DNA of 64,000 bases, from assembly GCF_000802245.2 (NCBI RefSeq), contig NZ_CP021080.1, positions 1,426,001 to 1,490,000 of the forward strand, given 5' to 3'. This document shows, one piece after another, positions 1-8,413 of this stretch (the first letter of the stretch is position 1; every line of letters starts with the position of its first letter). A model generated the notes under the pieces. That model was not told the origin of the DNA. It worked only from the letters and a program-made list of their open reading frames with translations, and did not search any database. Source of the DNA: Streptomyces pluripotens (lineage in GTDB: Bacteria; Actinomycetota; Actinomycetes; Streptomycetales; Streptomycetaceae). The translations under genes were made by a program, and so were the position numbers.

Positions 1-313
1 GGCGGCGGCCGAGGCGGACATCGTGGTGACGTTCTACAACCCGCGCTCCCGGGGCCGTGACTGGCAGTTGCCCAAGGCGCTCGGCATCCTCGCCGAGCAC
101 CGGGAGCCCGGCACACCGGTCGGCGTCGTCCGCAATGCCTCGCGGCCGGACGAGGCCGGCCGGGTCACGACGCTCGCCGGACTGGATCCGGCGACGGTCG
201 ACATGATGACGGTCGTGACCGTGGGCAACACGGCGACCCGCACGGTCGCGGGGCGCATGGTGACACCGCGCGGCTACCGCTGGCAGGAGAGCGCTCAGGA
301 GGAGGCCCGGTGA
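1..313 (+). CDS. cobJ: Precorrin-3B C17-methyltransferase, C-terminal fragment
   Basis: Open frame entering from the left edge and ending at TGA 311-313. About 103 residues are visible. The segment VVTFYNPRSRGRDWQLPKA, followed by VGVVRNASRPDE and a late TVVTVGNTATR block, is the C-terminal part of the SAM-dependent tetrapyrrole methylase fold of CobJ/CbiH, which contracts the corrin ring during cobalamin synthesis. In actinobacteria CobJ is often fused behind CobI; the missing N-terminus prevents checking that. It overlaps the next gene by GTGA, so the two are probably translationally coupled. The family is clear; the exact step is supported by the cobH neighbour. Confidence 0.9.
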   Translation, partial: AAAEADIVVTFYNPRSRGRDWQLPKALGILAEHREPGTPVGVVRNASRPDEAGRVTTLAGLDPATVDMMTVVTVGNTATRTVAGRMVTPRGYRWQESAQEEAR

Positions 314-897
314 ACCGGACGGTCCATCCCATCGAACAGGAGTCCTTCCGGCGGCTGCGCGCCCGCCTGGACACCTCGTGTTTCCCGCCGCTGACCCGCG
401 CGGTGGTGGAGCGGGTCATCCACTCCGCCGCCGACCTGGAGTACGCGACTGACCTCGTCATGACCGAGGAGCACCTGGCCCAGGGACACTTCGCGCTGCA
501 TTCCGGGGCGCCCGTCGTCGTGGACGTGGAGATGGTCGCGGCCGGGATCACCCGGCGGGAGACCGTGTGCCGGCTGCGGGACGCCGGGGCGGGTCCGGGT
601 CTGACCCGTTCGGCCCACGCGGTCCGACTCGCCTACGAGGAGGTCGGGCCGGGGGCCTTGTGGGTGATCGGCTGTGCGCCGACCGCCCTGGAGGAGCTGC
701 TGACCCTGGACGCCTCCCCCGCACTCGTCATCGGTCTGCCCGTCGGCTTCGTCGGCGCGGCCGAATCCAAGGCCGCGTTGCGTGACAGCGGGCTGCCCGC
801 CATCAGCAACGTGTCCGAGAAGGGCGGCTCGGCGGTCGCCGCCGCCGCACTCAACGCCCTGCTGTACCACCCCACTTCGTCTGAGGAGATCTCGTGA
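310..897 (+). CDS. cobH: Precorrin-8X methylmutase
   Basis: 195 aa, the usual CobH/CbiC size. The enzyme moves the C11 methyl group to C12, turning precorrin-8X into hydrogenobyrinate (or the cobalt form into cobyrinate). Visible marks are HPIEQESFRRLRARLD at the start, VERVIHSAADLEYA carrying the histidine expected in the active site, and the C-terminal GLPVGFVGAAESK. The GTG start at 310 overlaps the cobJ stop, and GGAGG at 300-304 is a good ribosome site. The end overlaps the next gene in the same GTGA manner, giving one tight cobalamin operon. Family assignment is secure. Confidence 0.96.
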   Translation: MNRTVHPIEQESFRRLRARLDTSCFPPLTRAVVERVIHSAADLEYATDLVMTEEHLAQGHFALHSGAPVVVDVEMVAAGITRRETVCRLRDAGAGPGLTRSAHAVRLAYEEVGPGALWVIGCAPTALEELLTLDASPALVIGLPVGFVGAAESKAALRDSGLPAISNVSEKGGSAVAAAALNALLYHPTSSEEIS

Positions 898-1832
898 CCA
901 CCCCGCCCGCCCTGCTCATCGCCGGCCACGGCACCCGTGACGAGGCCGGAGCCGAGGCGTTCCGCGACTTCGTGCGGGAGCTGGGGCGCCGCCACCCCGA
1001 ACTGCCCGTCGCGGGCGGCTTCATCGAGCTGTCCCCGCCGCCGCTCGGCGAGGCTGTCGCCGAGCTGGTCGGCCGGGGCGTGCGCCGCTTCGCCGCCGTG
1101 CCGCTGATGCTGGTGTCGGCCGGGCACGCCAAGGGGGACATCCCGGCCGCGCTGGTCCGCGAGCAGGAGCGGCACCCGGGCGTCTCGTACACCTACGGCC
1201 GCCCACTGGGCCCGCACCCGACGCTGCTGAAGGTGCTGGAGCGGAGGCTGGACGAGGCGCTCGGTTCGACCGTGCGCGGTCCTGGCGACCGGGCGGACGT
1301 CACCGTGCTGCTCGTCGGCCGCGGGTCCACCGATCCGGATGCCAACGCCGAGGTGCACAAGGCGGCGCGGCTGCTGTGGGAGGGCCGCGGGTACGCCGGT
1401 GTGGAGACGGCGTTCGTGTCGCTGGCCGCGCCGGACGTGCCGAGCGGGCTGGACCGCTGCGCGCGGCTGGGTGCGCGACGGATCGTGGTGCTGCCGTACT
1501 TCTTGTTCACCGGGATCCTGCCGGATCGGGTGCGGCAGCAGACCGCGGGCTGGGCGGCTGCGCACCCGGAGGTCGAGGTGCGGTCGGCGGACGTCATCGG
1601 TCCCGAGCCGGAGCTGCTGGACCTGGTGATGGAGCGGTACGAGGAGGCGGTCAAGGGCGATCTGCGCATGAACTGCGACTCCTGTGTGTATCGGATCGCG
1701 CTTCCGGGCTTCGAGGACAAAGTGGGGATGCCGCAGCAGCCACACTTCCACCCGGACGACGACGGTCATCACCACGGACATGGGCATGGACACGGGCATC
1801 ACGGAGGACACACGCACAGCCATGCGCACTGA
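894..1832 (+). CDS. cbiX: CbiX-type sirohydrochlorin cobalto/ferrochelatase with MXCXXC motif and His-rich tail
   Basis: 312 aa with two chelatase-like halves, as in the long CbiX forms. The N-terminal half opens LLIAGHGTRDEAGAEAF with the catalytic-type HGTR histidine; the second half has LLVGRGSTDPDANAEV. Near residue 260 is MNCDSC, an exact MXCXXC motif that in long CbiX enzymes holds a 4Fe-4S centre. The last 25 or so residues are almost all His, Gly and Asp and look like a cobalt or nickel reservoir. It inserts metal into sirohydrochlorin, or in an aerobic setting may serve metal supply. GTG at 894 overlaps cobH, and the 3' end overlaps cobC by 11 bases. The metal preference is inference. 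Confidence 0.93.
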   Translation: MTTPPALLIAGHGTRDEAGAEAFRDFVRELGRRHPELPVAGGFIELSPPPLGEAVAELVGRGVRRFAAVPLMLVSAGHAKGDIPAALVREQERHPGVSYTYGRPLGPHPTLLKVLERRLDEALGSTVRGPGDRADVTVLLVGRGSTDPDANAEVHKAARLLWEGRGYAGVETAFVSLAAPDVPSGLDRCARLGARRIVVLPYFLFTGILPDRVRQQTAGWAAAHPEVEVRSADVIGPEPELLDLVMERYEEAVKGDLRMNCDSCVYRIALPGFEDKVGMPQQPHFHPDDDGHHHGHGHGHGHHGGHTHSHAH

Positions 1833-2922
1833 GAACGCCGGGAGTTCCGCACCACCCCCGCGGGCGGGACAGCCGGGGCAGACCGGGCACGATCTGCGCC
1901 ACCACGGGGACGCCGAGGTGCGGGACGACGGGGCCGCGCTGGTCGACCTCGCCGTCAACGTCCGGGCCGACACGCCTCCTCGGTGGCTGCGTGAGGAGAT
2001 CGGCGCCTCGCTGTCGTCGCTCGCGGCCTATCCGGACGGGCGGGCCGCGCGGGTGGCGGTGGCGGCACGACATGGGCTGCCCGTGGAGCGGGTGCTGCTG
2101 ACGGCTGGGGCGGCCGAGGCGTTCGTGCTGCTCGCCCGTGCCCTGGAAGCCCACCGGCCGGTCGTGGTCCACCCGCAATTCACCGAACCGGAGGCGGCGC
2201 TGCGGGACGCCGGGCATACCGTGGACCGGGTGCTGTTGCGTGCGCGGGACGGCTTCCGGCTGGATCCGGCGGCGGTGCCCGAGGACGCCGATCTGGTGGT
2301 GATCGGCAACCCGACCAATCCGACGTCGGTGCTCCATCCGGCCACCGTGATCGCACGACTCGCCCGGCCCGGGCGGACGCTGGTGGTCGACGAGGCGTTC
2401 ATGGACGCGGTCCCCGGCGAACGAGAGGCCCTAGCGGGGCGGACCGACCTGCCCGGTCTGGTCGTGTTGCGCAGCCTGACCAAGACCTGGGGTCTGGCCG
2501 GGCTGCGCATCGGGTACGTGCTGGCCGCGCCCGACGTGATCGCCGGGCTGGCGCGGGCCCAGCCACTGTGGCCGGTGTCCACGCCGGCGCTGGCCGCCGC
2601 TCAGGCGTGCGTGGCGCCGCGGGCGCTGGCGGAGGCGGGACACGCCGCGCACCGCATCGCCGGGGACCGGGCGTTCCTGACGGCGGGTCTGGCCGAGTTC
2701 ACCGACCGCGGACTGCGGGTGGTGGAGCCCGCTACGGGACCGTTCGTCCTGGCGCGGATGCCGGACGCGGCTGGCGTGCGGCGACGGTTGCGGGGACTGG
2801 GTTACGCCGTGCGCCGTGGGGACACGTTTCCGGGGCTGAGCGAGGAATGGGTGCGGATCGCGGTAAGGGACCGGGCCACGGTGGGCGGGTTCCTGCGGGC
2901 GCTGTCGGCCGCGCTTCCGTAG
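1822..2922 (+). CDS. cobC: CobC-like PLP-dependent aminotransferase / threonine-phosphate decarboxylase (Rv2231c type)
   Basis: 366 aa from ATG 1822, which lies inside the end of cbiX. An in-frame ATG at 1684 would overlap cbiX far more deeply and was not used. Class I/II aminotransferase fold: ILLTAGAAEAF-type glycine loop, VVIGNPTNPTS, LVVDEAFMD with the aspartate that pairs with the pyridine nitrogen, and LRSLTKTWGLAGLRIGY with the Schiff-base lysine. The CobC/CobD family makes (R)-1-aminopropan-2-ol phosphate for the nucleotide loop of cobalamin; histidinol-phosphate aminotransferase is the nearest alternative, disfavoured by the cobalamin context. It ends the visible operon before a GC-rich hairpin. 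Confidence 0.88.
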   Translation: MRTENAGSSAPPPRAGQPGQTGHDLRHHGDAEVRDDGAALVDLAVNVRADTPPRWLREEIGASLSSLAAYPDGRAARVAVAARHGLPVERVLLTAGAAEAFVLLARALEAHRPVVVHPQFTEPEAALRDAGHTVDRVLLRARDGFRLDPAAVPEDADLVVIGNPTNPTSVLHPATVIARLARPGRTLVVDEAFMDAVPGEREALAGRTDLPGLVVLRSLTKTWGLAGLRIGYVLAAPDVIAGLARAQPLWPVSTPALAAAQACVAPRALAEAGHAAHRIAGDRAFLTAGLAEFTDRGLRVVEPATGPFVLARMPDAAGVRRRLRGLGYAVRRGDTFPGLSEEWVRIAVRDRATVGGFLRALSAALP

Positions 2923-2950
2923 CCGGGGCCGGGCCGCCGGGCCCGGCTAC
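2919..2950. terminator. GC-rich hairpin between convergent cobC and LAETG protein gene
   Basis: GTAGCCGGG-G-CC pairs with GGCCCGGCTAC across a GC loop, with one unpaired G. It starts in the cobC stop codon and faces the 3' end of the leftward gene at 2997, so it probably serves both directions. There is no T-tract, as is usual in Streptomyces. Confidence 0.7.
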
Positions 2951-2996
2951 GGCCGTGTTCTCCACCCCCGCCGGCCCGGCCCCGGACGGCGCGCCG

Positions 2997-3941
2997 TCAG
3001 CCCTTCCGCCGCCGCGCCATCGTCACCGCTCCCCCGCCGGCCAGCACTAGTGCCAGTGCGCCGCCCGCGATGTACGGGGTCGCCGAGCTGCCCCCGGTCT
3101 CCGCGAGATCGGCCTTGGCCGGGGCGCCCTGCGCGTGTACGTCGGGGGCCGGCGCGTGGCTCGCCTGCCGGCTCGGGCCGGCCGCCGGATCGTGGCTCGG
3201 CACCGGATGCTCGGCCGACCGTGCCGCCGGGGACTCGCAGGTGGCCTTGGCCAGGGTGACCGTGCCCTCGACGTCGGCCACGTTGAGTTTCAACGGGTTG
3301 ACGGAGACCTTGAGTTCGAGGGCAGCCGCAGCGGCCGTGCGGGACGTGGTCCGCCGCTGGGCGAGATCGAGGCGAACCTCGCCGACGCCGGGGACCTTCA
3401 CCTGCGTCGGGCCGCCGGCGGTCAGCGTGACCCGCTTGCCGAGGACGGTGACCGCGCCCAGGACGTTCGCGGAGGCGGTCGGCGCCTTGTCTGCCTCACA
3501 GGTCGCGTCGGCGGTGACGGTGCCGACCTCGATCAGGGACAGCAGGGGCAGGCCCGGGAGGTGCAGCCTGGCGTGGACGAGCCGGACCGAACCCTCAGCG
3601 CGTTTCGAGGTCACCGTGGCCTTGGACTCGGCGACGTCCGCGCCGAGCACGGTGAACGGTTTGCCACCGGCCACACCGTCGAGCCGGGCGGACAGCGCGG
3701 TACGGTCGGCGCTCTGCGGTGCCCGTACTTCATTGAGGGAGACCGCGAGCGGGACGTCGACGGTCTTGTTGAGGAGGGACACGTCGAGCCCGGTACGCAG
3801 GACGACGGCGGAGGCGCGACCGTGGTCACCGGTCGCGTGCGCGGGGCCCGCGCCCAGCACGGCGGGCGCCGCGGTGAGGGCGGTGACCGTCGCGACAGCC
3901 GCAAGACGGCGTGCGGGCATGCGGAAGTTGTTGCTGTTCAA
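2997..3941 (-). CDS. Secreted SCO1860-family protein with LAETG cell-wall sorting signal
   Basis: 314 aa from TTG 3941, chosen because GGGGG sits about 9 bases upstream; ATG 3920 is the alternative but has no ribosome site. Order: signal peptide (RRLAAVATVTALTAAP... ending AHA), about 200 residues of beta-rich low-complexity sequence with two isolated cysteines (DATCEAD, KATCESP), a Ser/Pro/His/Ala linker, then LAETG, a hydrophobic span and the tail MARRRKG. LAxTG is the class E sortase signal typical of Streptomyces, so the protein should be covalently attached to the wall. No catalytic motif is visible; the function is unknown. Confidence 0.88.
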   Translation of the reverse strand: MNSNNFRMPARRLAAVATVTALTAAPAVLGAGPAHATGDHGRASAVVLRTGLDVSLLNKTVDVPLAVSLNEVRAPQSADRTALSARLDGVAGGKPFTVLGADVAESKATVTSKRAEGSVRLVHARLHLPGLPLLSLIEVGTVTADATCEADKAPTASANVLGAVTVLGKRVTLTAGGPTQVKVPGVGEVRLDLAQRRTTSRTAAAAALELKVSVNPLKLNVADVEGTVTLAKATCESPAARSAEHPVPSHDPAAGPSRQASHAPAPDVHAQGAPAKADLAETGGSSATPYIAGGALALVLAGGGAVTMARRRKG

Positions 3942-4106
3942 GGCTGTGGGACCCCCAGACGGGACATGTTCGGGACCCGTCAACCTTGTCCGCACTACGG
4001 GTGAACGGTCAGCGATCCAGGGGCACTTCACTCATTCGAGAAGTTCCGGCACACCCCTTCGAATCACGGGGCACAGATGTGCCCCTGCACCATGGCTGCC
4101 TCACGG

Positions 4107-5198
4107 CTACTCCACGATCCGCCCGCTGAGTACCACCCGGCGGGGTGCCGCGAGCACCCGGACGTCCGCCCGCGGATCGCCCTCGTACACCACCAGATCG
4201 GCCGGTGCGCCCTCCTCCAGGCCGGGCCGCCCGAGCCAGGTGCGGGCGCCCCAGCTGGCCGCCGACACGGCGTCCACCGGCGGAATGCCGGCCGTGACCA
4301 ACTCCTCGACCTCGGCCGCGACCAGTCCGTGAGCCAGCGAGCCGCCGGCATCCGTCCCCACATACACCGGGACGCCGGCGTCGTAGGCGCCGCGCACGGT
4401 GTCGTAGCGGCGTTCGTACAACCGTCGCATATGGGCGGACCAGCTCGGGTACCTGGTCTCGCCGCCAGCCGCCAGGCGCGGGAAGGTGGCGATGTTGACG
4501 AGGGTGGGGACGATCGCCACGCCCCGCTCAGCGAACAGCGGGATCAGGTCGTCGGTGAGACCCGTCGCGTGTTCGATGCAGTCGATGCCCGCCTCGACCA
4601 GGTCGCGCAGCGAGCTCTCGGCGAAGCAGTGGGCGGTGACACGGGCACCGAGTCGGTGGGCCTCGGCGATGGCAGCCCCGGCCGCTTCACGGGGCCAGCA
4701 GGGAGCCAGGTCGCCGAAGTCACGGTCGATCCAGTCGCCGACCAGCTTCACCCAGCCGTCACCGCGCCGAGCCTCCTGAGCGACCTGGGCGACGAGGTCG
4801 TCCGGTTCGATCTCCCACGCGTAGTTGCGGATGTACCGGCGGGTGCGGGCGATGTGCCGGCCGGCCCGGATGATCCTGGGGAGGTCGTCGCGGTCGTCGA
4901 TCCAGCGGGTGTCGGAGGGCGAGCCCGCGTCGCGGAGCAGCAGGGCTCCCGCCTCACGGTCGCTGAGCGCCTGCTTTTCGGCGGTGTCCGCGTCGACCGG
5001 GCCCTCCGCGCCGAGGCCGACATGGCAGTGCGCGTCGACCAGGCCGGGCAGCGCCCAGCCCTCGACGGTCCGGATGTCCCGGGCTCCGACGGGGCGGTCG
5101 TAGCAGACGCGCCCCCCGACCACCCACAGCTCGTCACGGACGTCCTCCGGCCCCACCAGGACCCGGCCCTTCACCTGCAGCACCGCGTGATCGCTCAT
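4107..5198 (-). CDS. Metal-dependent amidohydrolase
   Basis: 363 aa from ATG 5198; AAGGTG lies 6 bases upstream and decides against the in-frame GTG at 5207. Amidohydrolase superfamily TIM barrel: DAHCHVG (HxH metal ligands) near residue 60, VKLVGDW with a candidate bridging lysine, TAHCFAE and IEHATG (two further histidines), and GTDAGG (the catalytic aspartate). It resembles imidazolonepropionase/prolidase-type enzymes, so the substrate may be an N-acyl or cyclic amide. It follows the ABC ATPase gene by 18 bases and is probably the last gene of that importer operon, which suggests it acts on the imported compound. The substrate is inference. Confidence 0.88.
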   Translation of the reverse strand: MSDHAVLQVKGRVLVGPEDVRDELWVVGGRVCYDRPVGARDIRTVEGWALPGLVDAHCHVGLGAEGPVDADTAEKQALSDREAGALLLRDAGSPSDTRWIDDRDDLPRIIRAGRHIARTRRYIRNYAWEIEPDDLVAQVAQEARRGDGWVKLVGDWIDRDFGDLAPCWPREAAGAAIAEAHRLGARVTAHCFAESSLRDLVEAGIDCIEHATGLTDDLIPLFAERGVAIVPTLVNIATFPRLAAGGETRYPSWSAHMRRLYERRYDTVRGAYDAGVPVYVGTDAGGSLAHGLVAAEVEELVTAGIPPVDAVSAASWGARTWLGRPGLEEGAPADLVVYEGDPRADVRVLAAPRRVVLSGRIVE

Positions 5199-5216
5199 GT
5201 ACCGCACCTTAGAGGG

Positions 5217-6011
5217 CTACCGCTCGGACGTCCCCACCCGGCCCGGAGGCTTCTCCTCCACCCCGGCCATGGCCGGGTCGAGGAGGCGGGAGAGGAAGTG
5301 GCGGGTGCGCTCGTGCTGCGGATCGCCGATGACCCGGTCGGGAGCTCCGTCCTCGATGATCACCCCGCCGTCCATGAAGACGACCCGGTCGGCGACCTCC
5401 CGGGCGAAGCTCATCTCATGGGTGACGACCATCATGGTCATGCCCTCCCGGGCGAGCCCGCGCATCACGGCGAGGACGTCCCCGACCAGTTCGGGGTCGA
5501 GTGCGGAGGTCGGTTCGTCGAAGAGCATCACCTCGGGGCCCATGGCGAGCGCGCGGGCGATGGCCACGCGCTGCTGCTGACCGCCGGAGAGGGACGAGGG
5601 GCGGGCGTCCGCCTTTTCCGAGAGGCCGACCCGGGCGAGGTTCTCGGCGGCGATCCGCGCGGCCGTCGCCTTCTCCCTCCCCAGGACCCGGCGCTGCGGC
5701 AGCGTGAGGTTCTCGGTGACACTGAGGTGCGGGAAGAGGTTGAACTGCTGGAAGACCATGCCGATGCGGCGGCGGGCGGCGTCGATGTCGACGTCCGGGT
5801 CGGTGAGTTCGGTACCGCCGACGAAGACCTGACCCCCGGTGGGTTCCTCCAGCAGGTTCACGCAGCGCAGCAGCGTCGACTTGCCGGAACCGGAAGGGCC
5901 GATGACGCAGACGACCTCGCCGTGGCCGATCTCCAGGTCGATGCCGCGCAGGACGTGATTGCCGCCGAAGGACTTGTGCAGGTTGTGGATGCGGATCTCG
6001 GGGCGGGTCAC
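5217..6011 (-). CDS. Polar amino-acid ABC transporter ATP-binding protein
   Basis: 264 aa from GTG 6011, which overlaps the permease stop (GTGA). Walker [10 protein letters not shown], signature LSGGQQQR, Walker [13 protein letters not shown] and an H-loop in [16 protein letters not shown] place it in the GlnQ/HisP branch that powers polar amino-acid uptake. The Q-loop reads [14 protein letters not shown], typical of this branch. It lies third in a leftward operon (binding protein, permease, ATPase, amidohydrolase). Longer in-frame starts upstream would run deep into the permease gene and were rejected. Confidence 0.96.
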   Translation of the reverse strand: MTRPEIRIHNLHKSFGGNHVLRGIDLEIGHGEVVCVIGPSGSGKSTLLRCVNLLEEPTGGQVFVGGTELTDPDVDIDAARRRIGMVFQQFNLFPHLSVTENLTLPQRRVLGREKATAARIAAENLARVGLSEKADARPSSLSGGQQQRVAIARALAMGPEVMLFDEPTSALDPELVGDVLAVMRGLAREGMTMMVVTHEMSFAREVADRVVFMDGGVIIEDGAPDRVIGDPQHERTRHFLSRLLDPAMAGVEEKPPGRVGTSER

Positions 6012-6841
6012 TCGGTCTCCTTCTGGACTCCGGCCTCCATGCGGCGCACCGCGAAGCCGAGCGGAACGGTGACCAGCAGGTAGCACAGCCCCGCCACCAG
6101 GATCGGTGTCGAGTTGGCGGTCGTACTGGCCAGGTCACGGCCGAACTTGGACAGGCTTCGCTCCTCCACCGTCAAGCCGAGGAACAACACCAGGGAGGAG
6201 TCCTTGAAGAGCATCACCAACTCGTTGGTGAGCGGTGGGAGGATGATCCGGAACGCCTGGGGGATGATCACGGACACCATCGCGCGGGTGGGCGAGAAGC
6301 CCAGCGACCGGGCCGCCTCCATCTGCCCCGCGGGCACCGCCTGGATGCCGGCGCGGAAGGTCTCCGCCATGTAGGCGGCTCCGATGAGGCCGAGACCGAG
6401 GGCGGCCTTGCCGTAGGTGCCGCCGGGGATCTCGGTGCCGGGGAAGGCCAGCGGCACCGCCACCGCGATGAAGACGAAGACCAGCAGGGCGGGCAGGCCA
6501 CGGAAGATCTCGATGTAGATGCCGGCCAGCCAGCGGTAGGGGCCCACCGAGGACAACCTCATCAACGCGATGACCAGACCGAGGCCCAGGCCGACGGCGA
6601 ACCCGCACACCGTGTACAGCACGGTGTTCTTCAGCGCCAGCGTGATGACGCCCGGGAACATCTGCCCCGCGATGTCAGCCTGGGCGAACTGGTTCTGCAG
6701 CCGGCCCCAGTCCGCCGTGAACGCCACGGCGATCACGGCGGCGACGAAAACGGCGTACTGCACGCCACGCGACAGTCTGCGCCTCTGGCGCCTCGTCAGT
6801 CCCTTTTTCTTCGGCTGGTGTCGTACGTCGGTATCGGTCAT
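6008..6841 (-). CDS. Polar amino-acid ABC transporter permease
   Basis: 277 aa from ATG 6841, overlapping the binding-protein stop by ATGA. A basic cytoplasmic N-terminus ([16 protein letters not shown]) is followed by about five to six membrane spans of the HisM/GlnP type ([35 protein letters not shown]). The EAA loop is [15 protein letters not shown]. It should form a homodimer in the membrane with the GlnQ-type ATPase encoded next. Substrate class (polar amino acid, opine or related compound) follows from the family only. Confidence 0.95.
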   Translation of the reverse strand: MTDTDVRHQPKKKGLTRRQRRRLSRGVQYAVFVAAVIAVAFTADWGRLQNQFAQADIAGQMFPGVITLALKNTVLYTVCGFAVGLGLGLVIALMRLSSVGPYRWLAGIYIEIFRGLPALLVFVFIAVAVPLAFPGTEIPGGTYGKAALGLGLIGAAYMAETFRAGIQAVPAGQMEAARSLGFSPTRAMVSVIIPQAFRIILPPLTNELVMLFKDSSLVLFLGLTVEERSLSKFGRDLASTTANSTPILVAGLCYLLVTVPLGFAVRRMEAGVQKETE

Positions 6842-7683
6842 GAGGCTGTGGGAGAGGCGACGGAGGAGTACGGGCCGATCCACTTCTCGTAGATCTTCTG
6901 GTAGGTACCGTCGGTCTTCGTGTCCCGGAGCACCTTGTTGACGACGTCGAGCAGGGCCTTGTTGCCCTTCTTGACGGTGAAGCCGTACTGCTCACCGGTC
7001 TTGAGGTTGTCGACGACCTTGAAACGGTCCGCGTTGGCCTTGTCCTTCAGCCAGCCCTGGACCACCGGGTAGTCGATGACCACGGCCTGGACCTGACCGG
7101 TACGCAGGCCGTTGAGGACCGCGTCGGATGACTCGAAGGAGATCGGGTCATACCCCTTGGTCTTGACGTAGTCCTCGCCAGTGGTCTGCGCCTGAGCACC
7201 GAGTTTCCTCCCCTGGGCCTTGACGTCGGTGAGCGAGTTGATCCCGCTGTCCTTGGCGACGAGGACGGCCTGGGTGGCCTCGAAGTACGGGTCGGAGAAG
7301 TCGACGTTCTTCTTGCGTTCGGCGGTGATGGTCATGCCGGCCGCGGCGAGGTCGCACTGCCCGGAGTTGAGGAACGCACCCGTCTTGAAGTTCTCGAACG
7401 GCGTGTCGAGGATCTGCTGCTTGACGCCCAGGTTCTTGGCGACGAGGTCGATGAGGGACACGTCGAAGCCCCGTACCTTGCCGTCGACCTCCGACTGGAA
7501 CGGGGGGTAGGGCAGATGGGTGCAGGTGGTGAGCTGACCGCCCTTGACGAGGCGGACTCCCTTGGCGGTGGTCCTGCCGCTCCCGCCGTCGTCCGAGGAA
7601 CAGCCGGCCACGACGAGCACGAGTCCGGCGGTCACGGTGGTGGCGGCCAGAAGGCGGGTCCGGCGCCCGGGGAGCGTTTTCAT
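6838..7683 (-). CDS. Amino-acid ABC transporter substrate-binding lipoprotein
   Basis: 281 aa from ATG 7683, with AGGAG 7 bases upstream; longer in-frame starts reaching about 8200 have no support. A lipoprotein signal (LLAATTVTAGLVLVVAGCSS) has its lipobox cysteine at about residue 27. The mature part is a periplasmic-binding-protein type 2 of the bacterial amino-acid family 3: THLPYPPFQSE, VRGFDVSLIDLVAKNLG, and AAAGMTITAERKKNVDFSDPYFEATQAVLV are all diagnostic. It is the first gene of the importer operon, with an 850-base gap upstream towards ectA. Confidence 0.96.
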   Translation of the reverse strand: MKTLPGRRTRLLAATTVTAGLVLVVAGCSSDDGGSGRTTAKGVRLVKGGQLTTCTHLPYPPFQSEVDGKVRGFDVSLIDLVAKNLGVKQQILDTPFENFKTGAFLNSGQCDLAAAGMTITAERKKNVDFSDPYFEATQAVLVAKDSGINSLTDVKAQGRKLGAQAQTTGEDYVKTKGYDPISFESSDAVLNGLRTGQVQAVVIDYPVVQGWLKDKANADRFKVVDNLKTGEQYGFTVKKGNKALLDVVNKVLRDTKTDGTYQKIYEKWIGPYSSVASPTAS

Positions 7684-8030
7684 GAGAGATCTCCTGTGGG
7701 GGAACTGAGACTTCCGATTATAAGGAGATCTTTGAGACTCTCCAACCAATCCAATGGCCGCGGAACAGCTCGACCTACGAAGTGGCCGGCCGGAAGGCCG
7801 GCGAGGGAGGAAAGTTAGACTCGTCACGGACGGCGTGCAGCTGGCCCGACGGACCCGCACGAAGAGAGTGGCCCCCGAGCCGCACCCCCTCCGCCCGCCA
7901 GACACCAAGTGCTTCGCCACCGTCGAGGATGAACCGACCGCCAGACACCCGGCGGGCCCCCAAGACGAGGAACCGCTTCCGCGGGAGCACGAACTCAGGG
8001 CGCCACCACGCACGGCCGCACGACCCTGAC

Positions 8031-8070
8031 CCGTGACTTCGAAGGCGCGCCCGTGACTTCGACAGCGCGC
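8031..8070. repeat. 20-bp tandem duplication
   Basis: CCGTGACTTCGAAGGCGCGC (8031-8050) is followed directly by CCGTGACTTCGACAGCGCGC (8051-8070), with two mismatches. It lies in the non-coding gap and is not part of any gene I can support. It looks like a slippage duplication. Confidence 0.9.
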
Positions 8071-8371
8071 CCGGGGGAATCGAGCCGACCGGTCCGGACA
8101 CGGCGGAGATCCGGCACCGCGGCGCCACACCCGCCCCACAGGCCGAGGCAGCCCCCGGCCGACGCCAAGAGCGGACGGCCCGCCCGGCGAAGTGCGGACC
8201 ATTGCCGCACGCCCACACCACCCGCATATGCCGGCATTTCACTCGACCGAATCGACAGGAAGCCAGCTCTCGAATTCGATTTGATTCCCTATTCCTTGCT
8301 CATTCTCACCAATTCCCGGACGATAGCTTCCCGTCTTCTTCTGCCCGCTTTTTTCAAAGCTAAACAGGTGA

Positions 8372-8413
8372 GTTTCCGGCAGGTTTCCAAGGTTTCCAGA
8401 GTGTGACACACTC
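8372..8413. promoter_or_regulatory. Three GTTTCC direct repeats plus GAGTGTG-A-CACACTC palindrome upstream of ect
   Basis: GTTTCC occurs at 8372-8377, 8383-8388 and 8392-8397, spaced 11 and 9 bases. This resembles the phased direct repeats bound by OmpR/PhoP-type regulators. The 15-bp perfect palindrome GAGTGTGACACACTC follows at once (8399-8413) and resembles a TetR/GntR/MarR-type operator. Both lie about 125-165 bases before the ectA start, a reasonable place for control of ectABCD. Which protein binds is unknown. Confidence 0.55.

Noticed and set aside
1..2922. Cobalamin riboswitch in the cobalamin cluster
   Set aside because: The visible genes are all internal to the operon with 4- to 11-base overlaps. 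There is no leader space for a riboswitch in this window.
4077..6083. Long open frame opposite the amidohydrolase and ABC ATPase genes (668 codons)
   Set aside because: It is an antisense by-product of high third-position GC. The other strand carries two well-conserved families, and the antisense product has no recognisable domain.
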